Below are positions 43,799 through 52,792 of a DNA stretch of 64,000 nucleotides, piece by piece. The notes below the pieces were generated by a model. That model did no database searches, was not told the origin of the DNA, and was given only the letters and a program-made list of their open reading frames with translations. The translations under genes were made by a program, and so were the position numbers. The first letter of the stretch is position 1; every line of letters begins with the position of its first letter. Source of the DNA: Pseudomonas anuradhapurensis (lineage in GTDB: Bacteria; Pseudomonadota; Gammaproteobacteria; Pseudomonadales; Pseudomonadaceae); assembly GCF_014269225.2 (NCBI RefSeq), contig NZ_CP077097.1, positions 2,553,001 to 2,617,000 of the forward strand, given 5' to 3'.

Positions 43799-46417
43799 CT
43801 ATTTCAAGAACAGCCAATTGGACATGTACTGGCCATCGAAGGTGATGCGGTAATGCCCATCCTGGTAGGCCACGGGCAAGGCCTTGAGTTGTGCCGCTGG
43901 CTCCCGGGCGTACAGTTTCAGGCCAGCAGGCGCCTTGATGTTCAAGGTGCCGGCAAGCGGCTCGACGTTGAACGCTGTGTTGGCATCGGCTTTGGGCATG
44001 GCCCGGGTGCCCAGCGACACCAGCAGCTCGCGCGACTGGCCCAAGGGGCGACCGTCCAGGCTTTGCACCACGACGCTGGCATAGGGTGTCTGTGCCTGCA
44101 CCTGGATGGCGTCAAGGCTGATCGAGCGGCCACCCAGCCAACCGCTGGCGGCTTGGGTCAGCGCGGTGTCGATGGTGTAGATGCCTTGTTGCCAGTTGCG
44201 TTTGAGTTCACCCGTGTCGGTAACTGCCTCGTTGGCGTTGGCCGCCAGCAAGGCTTGCCCCGGGTCGTTCAGCACCTGCGCATCGGCCGGGATGGCGGCA
44301 GGTTTCAGCCAGGGCAGTTCCGGCGTTTGCGGCAGGGCGATCTGCAATTGGCCCTTTTCCATGGCCGTGCGCAGCAGCACGGAATTGCGCGGGGTGATTT
44401 CCTGGCCGTACAGCGTGGCAGGCGTCGGTGCGAACACGTAACGGGTGGTGGCCGGGTGCACGTCCGCACGGCGGTAGAGCAGGGCGGCAGCGGGCAGGGT
44501 AGCGAGCATCGCCGGGTCGTTGTAGGCGTGCCAGTTGTCCGCCGTGCGCCAGCCTGGATTGAAGGCTTGCTGGCTGTAGGCATACTGCAGCATGGCGTCC
44601 CAGCCCTGGTGGCTGGCGGTAGCGGCCACATACAGCGGCAACGAATGACGATCGGGCAGCGGGAAGGGCTCGGCGTTCCACTCGCTGACGGTCATCGGCT
44701 TGCCGACCACCTGGGCGGCAGCGAGCCAGTCGATCATGCCGTCGCTGGTCAGTGGGTTCTTCTCCAGCTGGCCATTGGCGCCGTAGCTGTGGGCATCGAT
44801 TACATCGCCTGCGCTCAGCGCTGGCAGCGCACTCAGGCCATTGCCGCCCCAGGTGCTGGTGGTAGCGATCGGTACTTTCACGCCGAGGTTGCGCAGGTGC
44901 GCAATCATGTCGGCATTGAAACGTTGTTCCAGGTCGTTGAGGAACAGCTTCGACGGGCCATGCTCCCAGGCATGCCAGGTAAGGTCGCTCGGCAGCCCAT
45001 GCTGGCGGGCGAACGCCTTGGCAGCGTCCATGTAGCGTGCGCTGTGGCGGGGCACGTCCTTGTCTGGCAGCAAGGCGTTGCCGTAGTGCTGGGTGAGGTC
45101 GTCCTCGTTGGTGATCAGCACCGCGGCAATCGCCGGGTCATCCTTGTAGGCCAGGCCGGTGTACGGGTTCACATGGCCCAGGTACTGCTCGGCAAAGCGC
45201 TTCATGGCCTGCTGGATGCTGCGGTTGACATAGGCGTAGCCCTTCAGGTCGACATGATCCTGGCCCTTGGCGATCTCCTGGAAGTCGTCAATGTCGTCGT
45301 TGGCGGTAAGCGCGCGCTGGACGTGCATGTCCAGCCAGACGTAGATGCCTTCGTCCTTTAGCGCCTTGATCCACAGGTCGAGCTTGCGCATCGACTCGGC
45401 ATCGAGTTGGCGGGTATCGCGTACCACGGTGGCGTCGCCGAACACGTTCGGGCTGACCCACGGCGAGTCGTGGTGGTGCAGGCGTACCAGGTTGAAGCCC
45501 AGCGCCGACAGGCGCTTGGCCTGGTGGCGGATTTCTTCGTCCGGGCTTTTGAACAATGCATAGGCGGACAGGTTGGTACCCCAGAAGCGCGCCGGGGTGT
45601 TGTCCTCGAACAGCAGCTGTTCGCCGACAGCCCTGACGAAGCCGCGCTTGCCCGCGGGCTTTTCCGCAGCGTTGAGGAACGACAGGTCGACCGGCGAGGT
45701 GCGCCAGTCCAGATGGTCATCCGGCCAACGGTTGGGGTCGGTCAGGCCGAAGCGTTCGCTGGGCGTAGGCCCCAGCTCGATGTCACCGCTGACGTTCAGT
45801 ACCGCCTTGATCTGCTGCTGGCCGGCGTTGATCGGGTCGCCGTAGAGAAACGCACGCAATTCGGACGGGTTGCCGCGCTCGAAATACACCTTGGCCAGCG
45901 GCGGGTCGAAGCGCATCTCGATGCGTCGACCCTGCTCAGCCTTGCCCCACGACCAGCCACGGTTGCCGGGCAGCAACTGCGGCGCCCCCATGCCCCCGGC
46001 AATTTGCCCCGGGTCGAACTGGAACACCATGCCACCGCCCATCACCCCGGCCTGGCGACTGTGCGCGGCAAGGTCGAAAACCCAGCTCAGGGTTTGCGCC
46101 TGCTCCTTGCGTATATCCGCCGCCAGGTCGAAATCCAGCGCCTTGTTGCTGCCCTGCAGCGTGTAGTGGTAGGGGCCATTGACCTTGACCGCGGTGTCGA
46201 AGCCGGTCCAGCTCCAGTTGGCCGCCCAGAAGTCGAACTTGGCTTTCATCACCGGCCCGCCGCCGAGGGTCACCATGGGCAGGCCATTCTGTTCATCGAC
46301 ACTGACTTGCCACGCCGATGCCCAGCCGCCAGATGGCAGCAGGGCCAGGCCGGCCAGGGCCGAAACGCGCAGGGTTTGCATGGCCGAGCGGCGCAGCAGA
46401 AGCAGGTTCATAGGCAT
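43799..46417 (-). CDS. Secreted glycoside hydrolase, clan-A (GH5-like) fold (872 aa)
   Basis: Signal peptide (MQTLRVSALAGLALLP core, cleavage near WASA), an N-terminal beta-rich domain to about residue 250, then a TIM-barrel domain. Clan-A features: Asn437-Glu438 (ITNEDD) as acid/base and Glu579 (VSEWNAEPF) as nucleophile, plus RLHHHDSPW on strand 2. A C-terminal beta domain follows. Probably cuts or edits the exopolysaccharide made by this locus in the periplasm or outside. The start shares one base with the Wzy-like stop (TAATG), so it is coupled to it; the exact family is uncertain. Confidence 0.82.
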   Translation of the reverse strand: MPMNLLLLRRSAMQTLRVSALAGLALLPSGGWASAWQVSVDEQNGLPMVTLGGGPVMKAKFDFWAANWSWTGFDTAVKVNGPYHYTLQGSNKALDFDLAADIRKEQAQTLSWVFDLAAHSRQAGVMGGGMVFQFDPGQIAGGMGAPQLLPGNRGWSWGKAEQGRRIEMRFDPPLAKVYFERGNPSELRAFLYGDPINAGQQQIKAVLNVSGDIELGPTPSERFGLTDPNRWPDDHLDWRTSPVDLSFLNAAEKPAGKRGFVRAVGEQLLFEDNTPARFWGTNLSAYALFKSPDEEIRHQAKRLSALGFNLVRLHHHDSPWVSPNVFGDATVVRDTRQLDAESMRKLDLWIKALKDEGIYVWLDMHVQRALTANDDIDDFQEIAKGQDHVDLKGYAYVNRSIQQAMKRFAEQYLGHVNPYTGLAYKDDPAIAAVLITNEDDLTQHYGNALLPDKDVPRHSARYMDAAKAFARQHGLPSDLTWHAWEHGPSKLFLNDLEQRFNADMIAHLRNLGVKVPIATTSTWGGNGLSALPALSAGDVIDAHSYGANGQLEKNPLTSDGMIDWLAAAQVVGKPMTVSEWNAEPFPLPDRHSLPLYVAATASHQGWDAMLQYAYSQQAFNPGWRTADNWHAYNDPAMLATLPAAALLYRRADVHPATTRYVFAPTPATLYGQEITPRNSVLLRTAMEKGQLQIALPQTPELPWLKPAAIPADAQVLNDPGQALLAANANEAVTDTGELKRNWQQGIYTIDTALTQAASGWLGGRSISLDAIQVQAQTPYASVVVQSLDGRPLGQSRELLVSLGTRAMPKADANTAFNVEPLAGTLNIKAPAGLKLYAREPAAQLKALPVAYQDGHYRITFDGQYMSNWLFLK

Positions 46418-47943
46418 TACCCGGTTTGAAGGGCTGAGCCGGCCAGCTCGCTGACCTGGCTGTCGTGAAGCCGCCGTACCATCTGGCTATAGCCCACGCC
46501 CAGCCCGGCGATCGTCCAGTACACCACTGGGATGAAGGTGATGCTGCTGACGGTGAAGATGATCACCAGGATGCCGGCCAGCGTCGCCAGCAACGCTCGG
46601 CCGAGCTGGCGTCGCTCGTCGTCCTTGTCGGGGAAACTGCGCATGGCCTTGCGCAGGCCGAGCAGCACGCTGGCGAAGAACGCCAGGAACAGGCCGAGCC
46701 CGACCAGCCCGACCCGCAGCGCCACATTGATGTAGGTGTTGACGATGTCGATGATGCCTTCACCCTGGATCATCGATTGCATTTCCGGGGTATTGCGGAA
46801 ATCGAACGAGCCGAACAGCGGGTTGCGCTGGATGACGATCCACGCATTGTCCATCAGCCGCTCGCGGTAGGTGATGTTGTCCTTGTCCACGTTGCCGATG
46901 TACGGCAGCAGGTCCAGGACCTTGTCGCCACCGGGCACGGCGGTCAGCAGGGGCAGGGCCAGCATGCCGGCCGCAGCCAGCAGTGCCAGGCGCCTGAGCG
47001 CACCTTTGCCGAGGGCGACGAATACCACAACGATGACCATGGCCCCGATCCACGGGCCGCGCGACAGCGGCGCGAACAGCCCGGCGGCCAGCAGCAGGGC
47101 TCCCATCAAACGCTGCCAGGGGCGGCGTACGTAACCCTGGACGAAGAGGAACAGGCCAATGGCCACGCTCATCACATAACCCAGCACAATGGCCTGCCCG
47201 GTGGTGACACTGGCGCGCAGCGAACCGCCGCGGTCCAGGTAGCCGGACATGCTCCATGGCACGCCCATGGCGTCGACCAGGGCACTGTACAGCAGCCAGT
47301 GGCGCACATACTCGGCGACACCGATCAGGGCCAGCAGGAAGGAGGCGAGCACGAAGGCCAGCAGGGTGTCCTTGAAATCGCTGATCTGGCGCAGGCCACG
47401 GCTGGCCACGTAGTACGGCAGGAGCACGTCGATATACAGGTAAAACGTCTGGCGCAGGGTGTCGGTCAGGGTGGTTTCGCGCAGGTACAGCACGCTCATC
47501 AGCAGCAGCTCCGCCGCCAGCAGCCTGTCGGGCCAGGTGCGGCCGAAGCGCAGGGTGTCGCCTTGGCGGCGCAGGGCCAGCGCTGCCGGCAACAGCACGC
47601 ACACGCTCAACAGGCGGATATGGTTGAGTTCGACCAGGAAGTTGACCAGGCCGAACCCCGGCACCTGCAGCGAAGCCGGCGGGATCAGGAACAGCAGCAG
47701 GTAGAACAGCGCCATGGGGTTGTGCTCGCGGCGCCCGGCGATGTACAGGATGACTGCGCCTGCGCCCAGGTACAGCCAGAAACTGTGCGAGAAGAAGGCC
47801 AGCAGGGTCAGCAGGAACCACAGGTTGCGCCGGCGCTTGAAGTCGCGCAGCGGGATAAGGTCGCAGGCAGGCCGCCGGGCCAGCAGAAAGACCACGCTAG
47901 CCAGGAACAGGATGACGATCAACGCACGCAAATGTTCAGGCAT
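46417..47943 (-). CDS. Wzy/O-antigen-ligase-like exopolysaccharide polymerase (508 aa)
   Basis: Inner-membrane protein with about twelve hydrophobic segments and a large periplasmic loop after the ninth, holding the Wzy_C-like stretch SRGPWIGAMVIV and later NPLFGSFDFRNTPEM. This fits the O-antigen ligase/polymerase family. It would join repeat units at the periplasmic face. It is the first gene of the minus-strand operon; its start at 47943 faces the flippase gene across 92 bp. Confidence 0.85.
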   Translation of the reverse strand: MPEHLRALIVILFLASVVFLLARRPACDLIPLRDFKRRRNLWFLLTLLAFFSHSFWLYLGAGAVILYIAGRREHNPMALFYLLLFLIPPASLQVPGFGLVNFLVELNHIRLLSVCVLLPAALALRRQGDTLRFGRTWPDRLLAAELLLMSVLYLRETTLTDTLRQTFYLYIDVLLPYYVASRGLRQISDFKDTLLAFVLASFLLALIGVAEYVRHWLLYSALVDAMGVPWSMSGYLDRGGSLRASVTTGQAIVLGYVMSVAIGLFLFVQGYVRRPWQRLMGALLLAAGLFAPLSRGPWIGAMVIVVVFVALGKGALRRLALLAAAGMLALPLLTAVPGGDKVLDLLPYIGNVDKDNITYRERLMDNAWIVIQRNPLFGSFDFRNTPEMQSMIQGEGIIDIVNTYINVALRVGLVGLGLFLAFFASVLLGLRKAMRSFPDKDDERRQLGRALLATLAGILVIIFTVSSITFIPVVYWTIAGLGVGYSQMVRRLHDSQVSELAGSALQTG

Positions 47944-48035
47944 CGGCTATGGGCACCTTTCCCTCGGTGGGCAACGGCTAGCATCGTGGCTAATTGAAAC
48001 TATAGTGACTTTTTAGTCAGTCAGAGATTGATGTC
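47944..48035. promoter_or_regulatory. Divergent control region between polymerase and flippase genes
   Basis: Holds the palindromes ACTATAGT (47999-48006) and TGACTTTTTAGTCA (48006-48019) side by side. TATAGT reads as a -10 box on both strands. It is the only place from which both the reverse (wzy) and forward (wzx) operons can start. Confidence 0.4.
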
Positions 48036-49412
48036 ATGCCGTCGATTGATGTGTCAGCCGCCGCGAGCCTGCGCAAGCGGGCCCTCAAGGCCGGGTCGTG
48101 GAACCTGGTCTCGCAGGTGGCGTCACAAGCGATGCGCCTTGGCGGCAATCTGCTCATGGCCCGCCTGCTGGTGCCGGAAATGTTCGGGGTGATGGTCATT
48201 GCCAACACCGTTTCGGTACTCCTGCATCTGTTGTCCGATGTCGGCCTGCGGCAGAACATCGTGCAGAGCCAGCGCGGCGATGACCCGCAGTTTCTCAATA
48301 CCGCCTGGACGGTGCAGATCATCCGCGGCCTGGTGCTGTTCGTCCTGACCGTACTGCTGGCCCTGGCGGCCTGGCTTGCCCAGCGCGCCGAGGTGTGGCC
48401 GGCAGATTCCACCTATGCCGAACCCGAGCTGCCGATGGTGCTGGCGGCCACCGCGCTGTCGGCGGTGATCTGGGGTTTCCAGTCCACCAAGATAGATGTG
48501 GCTGTGCGCACTTTCCAACAGAAGCGCGTGGCGCTGGTCGACCTGGCCTCGCAAGTGGTCGGCCTGGTGGTGATGCTGGTGCTGGGTTACCTGACCCACT
48601 CGGTCTGGGCACTGGTCATCGCCGGCCTGGTGTCGGCCCTGGCCTGGACCCTGTTCGGCCATACTGTTCTCGAGGGGCCGCGCAACCGCCTGCAGTGGGA
48701 CCGCAGTGCGTTGAACGAATTGATCGTGTTTGGCCGCTGGATCCTGTTGTCGTCGATGGTGGGTGTGCTGGCCATGTACGGTGACCGCATCTGGTTCGGT
48801 GCCAGCATGACGACGGCGCAACTGGGGGTCTATTCGATTGCCGTACTCATCCTGGGTGCGGTGCAGACCGCACTGATGAAGATTTTCGGGGCGGTGGCGC
48901 TCCCCGCCTTCAGCGAGGCAGCCCGGGCCGGCGACCAGGAGCGCCTGAAGGCGTTGTATCACCGCTTCCGCCTGCTGGTCGACCTGCTGGTACTGTTCAT
49001 CTGTGGCGGGTTCCTCACTGCCAGCCCGTTGCTGATCGGCTGGATGTACGACGACCGCTACCGTGAAGCTGGCCCGATGCTGGCTATTCTTTCGCTGTCG
49101 TTCCTCACATTGCGCTATACCTTGGCACACCAGGTGTGGATTGCCCTGGGCCTGACCAAGTACCAGGCCATCGACAACATCATCCGCCTGGTCTCGCTGT
49201 GGGGGCTGCTGCCGTTGTTGCTGATGCTTGGTGGCGTGGACTGGGCGATCTGGGGGGTGGCACTGCACACCCTGCCGACGCTGGTGCTGATCGTGTACGT
49301 GAATTGCAAGCTGGATATCTTCAGCCTCAAACGTGAGCTGATGGTGCTGCCGATGCTACTGATCGGCGCGCTTTGCGGGGCGCTGCTGACAGCCTTTTTC
49401 AACTGGCTGTGA
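48036..49412 (+). CDS. Wzx-type polysaccharide flippase (458 aa)
   Basis: MOP-superfamily transporter (Polysacc_synt) with about twelve hydrophobic segments. Motifs near the start (LKAGSWNLVSQVASQAMRLGGNLLMARLL, residues about 17-45) and LGVYSIAVLILG in the middle are typical of lipopolysaccharide/teichoic acid flippases. It would move undecaprenyl-linked repeat units to the periplasm. First gene of the long forward operon. Confidence 0.9.
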   Translation: MPSIDVSAAASLRKRALKAGSWNLVSQVASQAMRLGGNLLMARLLVPEMFGVMVIANTVSVLLHLLSDVGLRQNIVQSQRGDDPQFLNTAWTVQIIRGLVLFVLTVLLALAAWLAQRAEVWPADSTYAEPELPMVLAATALSAVIWGFQSTKIDVAVRTFQQKRVALVDLASQVVGLVVMLVLGYLTHSVWALVIAGLVSALAWTLFGHTVLEGPRNRLQWDRSALNELIVFGRWILLSSMVGVLAMYGDRIWFGASMTTAQLGVYSIAVLILGAVQTALMKIFGAVALPAFSEAARAGDQERLKALYHRFRLLVDLLVLFICGGFLTASPLLIGWMYDDRYREAGPMLAILSLSFLTLRYTLAHQVWIALGLTKYQAIDNIIRLVSLWGLLPLLLMLGGVDWAIWGVALHTLPTLVLIVYVNCKLDIFSLKRELMVLPMLLIGALCGALLTAFFNWL

Positions 49413-49454
49413 TGCGGCTTGCCGAAAGAGACTTTCAAGGGCACAGGCCGGGCC

Positions 49455-49649
49455 ATGGACAAGTTGACTTTTTGTGCTGGGCAGTTGGGGCGCAGGGGCT
49501 TTATCCAGAGTTGTGTCTTGCTGGGCGTCGGCGGGGCAGTGTTCGCTACTGCTACAGCCATTGCCAGCGAACGTGGCGGCAAGCGCGGGCACGTGCTGAT
49601 CAATGGCTGGGTGTTGCCGTCCCGTTACTTCCGGAACGAGCAAGCATGA
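49455..49649 (+). CDS. Tat-signal mini-protein coupled to the GMC oxidoreductase (64 aa)
   Basis: The product starts with LGRRGFIQS, a twin-arginine motif (RRxF), followed by a moderately hydrophobic core (VLLGVGGAVFATATA) and a likely cleavage site near IASE. What remains is only about 25 basic/polar residues ending SRYFRNEQA. The ATG at 49455 is chosen for the position of the Tat motif. Its stop overlaps the ATG of the GMC gene (ATGA). By analogy with gluconate dehydrogenase, where a small Tat subunit carries the flavoprotein partner, it may export or anchor the oxidoreductase that lacks a signal of its own (inference). Confidence 0.65.
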   Translation: MDKLTFCAGQLGRRGFIQSCVLLGVGGAVFATATAIASERGGKRGHVLINGWVLPSRYFRNEQA

Positions 49650-51112
49650 TCAAGGATTACCAACAGCAGAAGACCCTGCGCGACAGCTACGACGTCTGCA
49701 TCATCGGCGCTGGCCCGGCCGGCATCACCCTGGCCCTGCGCCTGGCTGCCGCTGGCTGGCGCGTGCTGCTTGCCGAAGGGGGCGGGCGCGAGTATTCATC
49801 GCTTTCGCAAGACCTGTATGCCTGCAAGTCCACCGGCCTGGAGCTGTATGCCAAGGAGTCCCGCCTGCGTTACCTGGGTGGCACCTCCAACCACTGGGCA
49901 GGCCGTTGCAGGCCGTTCACTGCCTCGGATTTCGCCCTTCCGCCGATCGGTGGCTTGCCTGGCTGGCCGATCCCCTATGCGGAAATTGCCAGCTACCTGC
50001 CTGCCGCCATGGACATCGTCGACTTGCCACCTGGGTCGGATTTCGAGGCAATCAACAGCGGGCTCGGTGGCGACGAATTCGAACCGGACCGCTTCCTGCT
50101 CAGCCCGCCCACGCGGTTTGCGCAGAAATACGCCGCCGCCCTTGAGCAGACCGACGGCCTGGACGTGTTCATCAACTGCAATTGCGTGGACCTGGAGTAC
50201 GACGAGGCCACCGGCAGCCTGGCTGCGGTGGTCCTGTCCGATTACCAGCGCAACCGCCAGCGCCTGGTGGCGAGAACCTTCGTGCTGGCCACCGGCGGCA
50301 TCGAGAATGCCAGGCAACTGCTCAACAGCGAATCGTTGCTGAGTGCGGGCATCGTGAGCAAGGATGGGCTGGTCGGGAGCTGTTTCATGGAGCACCTGAA
50401 CATCGACCTGGGCACCTTCATCCTCAAGTCGGGGCTGGCCCCGGAGCCACGCGAGTACTTCACCACCGATACCTTCATTGACGCGTACAAGGCCGGCAAG
50501 GGCAATGTCAGGGCCGCCCTGTTGGCCGAAGTGCAGACCTACGGGCGCACGGCCGAGGTCAAGAACTTTCTGGAAAACCTGGCCTGCGACATGGGGGTCG
50601 CCAGCAAGATCGCCTTCGTCGCCCGGTTCAGTTGCCCCGGCGACGGCCTCATCAGCACCCTGATCGAACAGTTCCCCAACCTGCACAGCCGCATTTCGCT
50701 GCTGGACGAGAGGGACGCGCTCGGTGTCGCCAAGGTCAACGTCAACTGGGCCCTGACCGCTGATGACCGGCACACCATCAAGTGCATTGGCAGTGAACTG
50801 GCCAAGCAATGGGCCGACACCGACCTGGGTTTCATCAAGCTCAATGACTATGTCTATGACACCTCGATACCGCTGAGGATGTCGCCACATGCCCACCACA
50901 TGGGCACCACGCGCATGGCGTCCTCCGCACAAACCGGTGTCGTCGACCGCGATTGCAAGGTGTTCGGGATTGCCAACCTGTACATCGCTGGCAGCAGCAT
51001 CTTCGCAACCGGCGGTGCCTCCAATCCGACCTTGCCGTTGCTGCAGTTTGCCTTGCGCCTGGCCGACCACCTGGATGCCAGGATGAGCGCGGCCAGGGAT
51101 GCTATGGGGTGA
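49646..51112 (+). CDS. GMC-family FAD-dependent oxidoreductase (488 aa)
   Basis: Flavoprotein with dinucleotide-binding motif CIIGAGPAGITLALRLAAAG at residues 18-37, the RYLGGTSNHWAGRC block, and the GMC C-terminal domain (HAHHMGTTRMASS with the catalytic His region, and GASNPTLPLLQFALRLADH). It lies among sugar transferases, so a sugar or sugar-alcohol is the likely substrate. No signal peptide is seen. Coupled to the Tat mini-protein gene. It could oxidise a hydroxyl of the polysaccharide or an intermediate; the substrate is unproven. Confidence 0.87.
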   Translation: MIKDYQQQKTLRDSYDVCIIGAGPAGITLALRLAAAGWRVLLAEGGGREYSSLSQDLYACKSTGLELYAKESRLRYLGGTSNHWAGRCRPFTASDFALPPIGGLPGWPIPYAEIASYLPAAMDIVDLPPGSDFEAINSGLGGDEFEPDRFLLSPPTRFAQKYAAALEQTDGLDVFINCNCVDLEYDEATGSLAAVVLSDYQRNRQRLVARTFVLATGGIENARQLLNSESLLSAGIVSKDGLVGSCFMEHLNIDLGTFILKSGLAPEPREYFTTDTFIDAYKAGKGNVRAALLAEVQTYGRTAEVKNFLENLACDMGVASKIAFVARFSCPGDGLISTLIEQFPNLHSRISLLDERDALGVAKVNVNWALTADDRHTIKCIGSELAKQWADTDLGFIKLNDYVYDTSIPLRMSPHAHHMGTTRMASSAQTGVVDRDCKVFGIANLYIAGSSIFATGGASNPTLPLLQFALRLADHLDARMSAARDAMG

Positions 51113-51217
51113 TAAACGTTGTGAACGGGTTGAGTGCGTTGCGGTCAGCACCCACAAGAACGAGACCGGATGCGCCTCAGGAACAGTCCAGATTGCTTAG
51201 AGTGCGAGGCTGGCAGC

Positions 51218-51835
51218 ATGAAGGGATGGATACGCAAGGCCGTGGCGCAGTTTGTCCATGCAACCGGGCGCGGCAGCTCGTTCTACCGCAGGTTTTGCAG
51301 GCCCACAGCGCTCGAGTGGGGCGCGTACCTCAGCCGCTGGGGCAACTTTCATTCGGTGGGCAGCCACTTTCACGCCAACCCAGGCAGCAAGTTCCTCGAC
51401 CCTTCATTGGTGCGTATCGGCAACAGTGTGGGCCTGGCCGACTGCACACTGATCGGTCATGACGGGGTGGTATTGCTGATCGAGCACCGCTTCGGCAAGC
51501 ACCTGGATTCGGTCGGCTATATCGACATCAAGGACAACTGCTTCATCGGCCATGGCGCGATCATCATGCCGCGCGTGACCATCGGGCCGGAGTCGATCGT
51601 CGCCGCCGGCGCGGTTGTGACCAAGGACGTGCCGCCAGGCACGGTGTTTGGTGGCAACCCGGCAGAATTCATCTGTACCACCGAAGAGTTGATCAAACGG
51701 GTCGAGGCACGTTGCGAAGCCTACCCGTGGATCGACCTGGTCAAGCAGCGCAACGGCGCCTATGACCCCGAGCTGGAGCCGCTGCTGATGGCGCAACGGC
51801 GCCAGTACTTCTTCGGGGATGGCAGCAATGGCTAG
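51218..51835 (+). CDS. Left-handed beta-helix acyltransferase (205 aa)
   Basis: Hexapeptide-repeat transferase (WcaF/xenobiotic acetyltransferase-like): repeats such as SLVRIGNSVGLADCTLIG and CFIGHGAIIMPRVTIGPESIVAAGAVV, followed by DVPPGTVFGGNPAEF. It probably O-acetylates the exopolysaccharide repeat unit. The start at 51218 (MKGWIRKAV) follows GAGG; longer starts at 51170 or 51134 are possible. The stop lies within the start of the next glycosyltransferase gene, so it belongs to the same operon. Confidence 0.85.
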   Translation: MKGWIRKAVAQFVHATGRGSSFYRRFCRPTALEWGAYLSRWGNFHSVGSHFHANPGSKFLDPSLVRIGNSVGLADCTLIGHDGVVLLIEHRFGKHLDSVGYIDIKDNCFIGHGAIIMPRVTIGPESIVAAGAVVTKDVPPGTVFGGNPAEFICTTEELIKRVEARCEAYPWIDLVKQRNGAYDPELEPLLMAQRRQYFFGDGSNG

Positions 51836-52784
51836 CAAACCGGTCGATGTCCTGGTGGTCAACTTCAACACGGCCGGGCTGCTGCAGCCGATGTTCGATG
51901 CGCTGCGCCGGGCCGACGGCGAACGGCTGGCCAACTACCTGGTGGTGGACAACGCCTCGGTGGATGACTCGCTGCAGCGCATGGCCACGGTGTGCCCGCA
52001 GGCGCTGTTGCTGAGCAACAAGCACAACGTGGGTTTCGGCCGGGCCAACAACCAGCTGCTGGCGCACCTGCAGGGCAAGTACGCCTTGCTGCTGAACACC
52101 GACGCCTTCGTGGCTGCCGACTCCTTGCAGAAGACCCTCGAGTACATGGAGGCGCACCCCGAGTGCGGCGTGCTGGGTGTGCGCCTGGAGGGCCGCGACG
52201 GCGATCTGCAGCCCAGTTGCCGCTACTTTCCGACACCGCTCAACGTGTTTGTCGGGCGCACCGGGCTGGGGCGCTTGTTCCCGGGGCTGAAGATGGTCGA
52301 CGAGATGGACTGGGACCACGCATCGGTGCGCGAATGCGACTGGCTGCCTGGCTGCTTCTACCTGGTGCGCCGCGAAGTGCTCGACCAGGTGGGGCTGTTC
52401 GACCCGCGCTACTTTCTCTATTACGAAGAGGTCGACCACTGCAAGCGGGTGAAGGCGGCGGGCTGGAAGGTGGTGTTCTACCCGCACACCACAGTGGTGC
52501 ACATCGGTGGCGAGAGCTCGCGCTCGGTCGCCGAACTGGAGGCAGCCAGCCGGCAGATCTCGGCGTACCAGATCGAAAGCGAACTGCTGTACTTTCGCAA
52601 GCACCACGGCTTGGCCGGGCTGGCCCTGCACATGCTGCTGGTGACCCTCGGCGACCTGGTGCTGGCACTCAAGGCGCTGTTGAAACGACGCGGCTGGGGC
52701 GCGATAAGCGCCTGTTGGCGTCACTGCCGGGCGACCTGGTCACTGTTGTTCAAGACCCGGTACGCCAGCCAACCGACAAGGTAG
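51828..52784 (+). CDS. Glycosyltransferase family 2, rhamnosyltransferase-like (318 aa)
   Basis: GT-A fold enzyme. N-terminal VDVLVVNFNTAGLLQPMFDALR, then VVDNASVDDS, the NVGFGRANNQ block and LLLNTDAFV (DxD-like), then LPGCFYLVRREVLDQVGLFD and YYEEVDHCKRVKAAGWKVVF, all like WbbL-type rhamnosyltransferases. A short hydrophobic C-terminal stretch may touch the membrane. The ATG at 51828 has GGGGA 8 bases upstream; an ATG at 51819 in the same frame is also possible. It overlaps the end of the acyltransferase gene. Confidence 0.9.
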   Translation: MASKPVDVLVVNFNTAGLLQPMFDALRRADGERLANYLVVDNASVDDSLQRMATVCPQALLLSNKHNVGFGRANNQLLAHLQGKYALLLNTDAFVAADSLQKTLEYMEAHPECGVLGVRLEGRDGDLQPSCRYFPTPLNVFVGRTGLGRLFPGLKMVDEMDWDHASVRECDWLPGCFYLVRREVLDQVGLFDPRYFLYYEEVDHCKRVKAAGWKVVFYPHTTVVHIGGESSRSVAELEAASRQISAYQIESELLYFRKHHGLAGLALHMLLVTLGDLVLALKALLKRRGWGAISACWRHCRATWSLLFKTRYASQPTR

Positions 52785-52792
52785 GTGGAGCC

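Noticed and set aside
46417-47943. The Wzy-like protein as the missing exosortase
   Set aside because: It lacks the small (about 180-300 residue) exosortase core with its conserved Cys, Arg and His pattern and fits the O-antigen ligase/polymerase family in size and loops.
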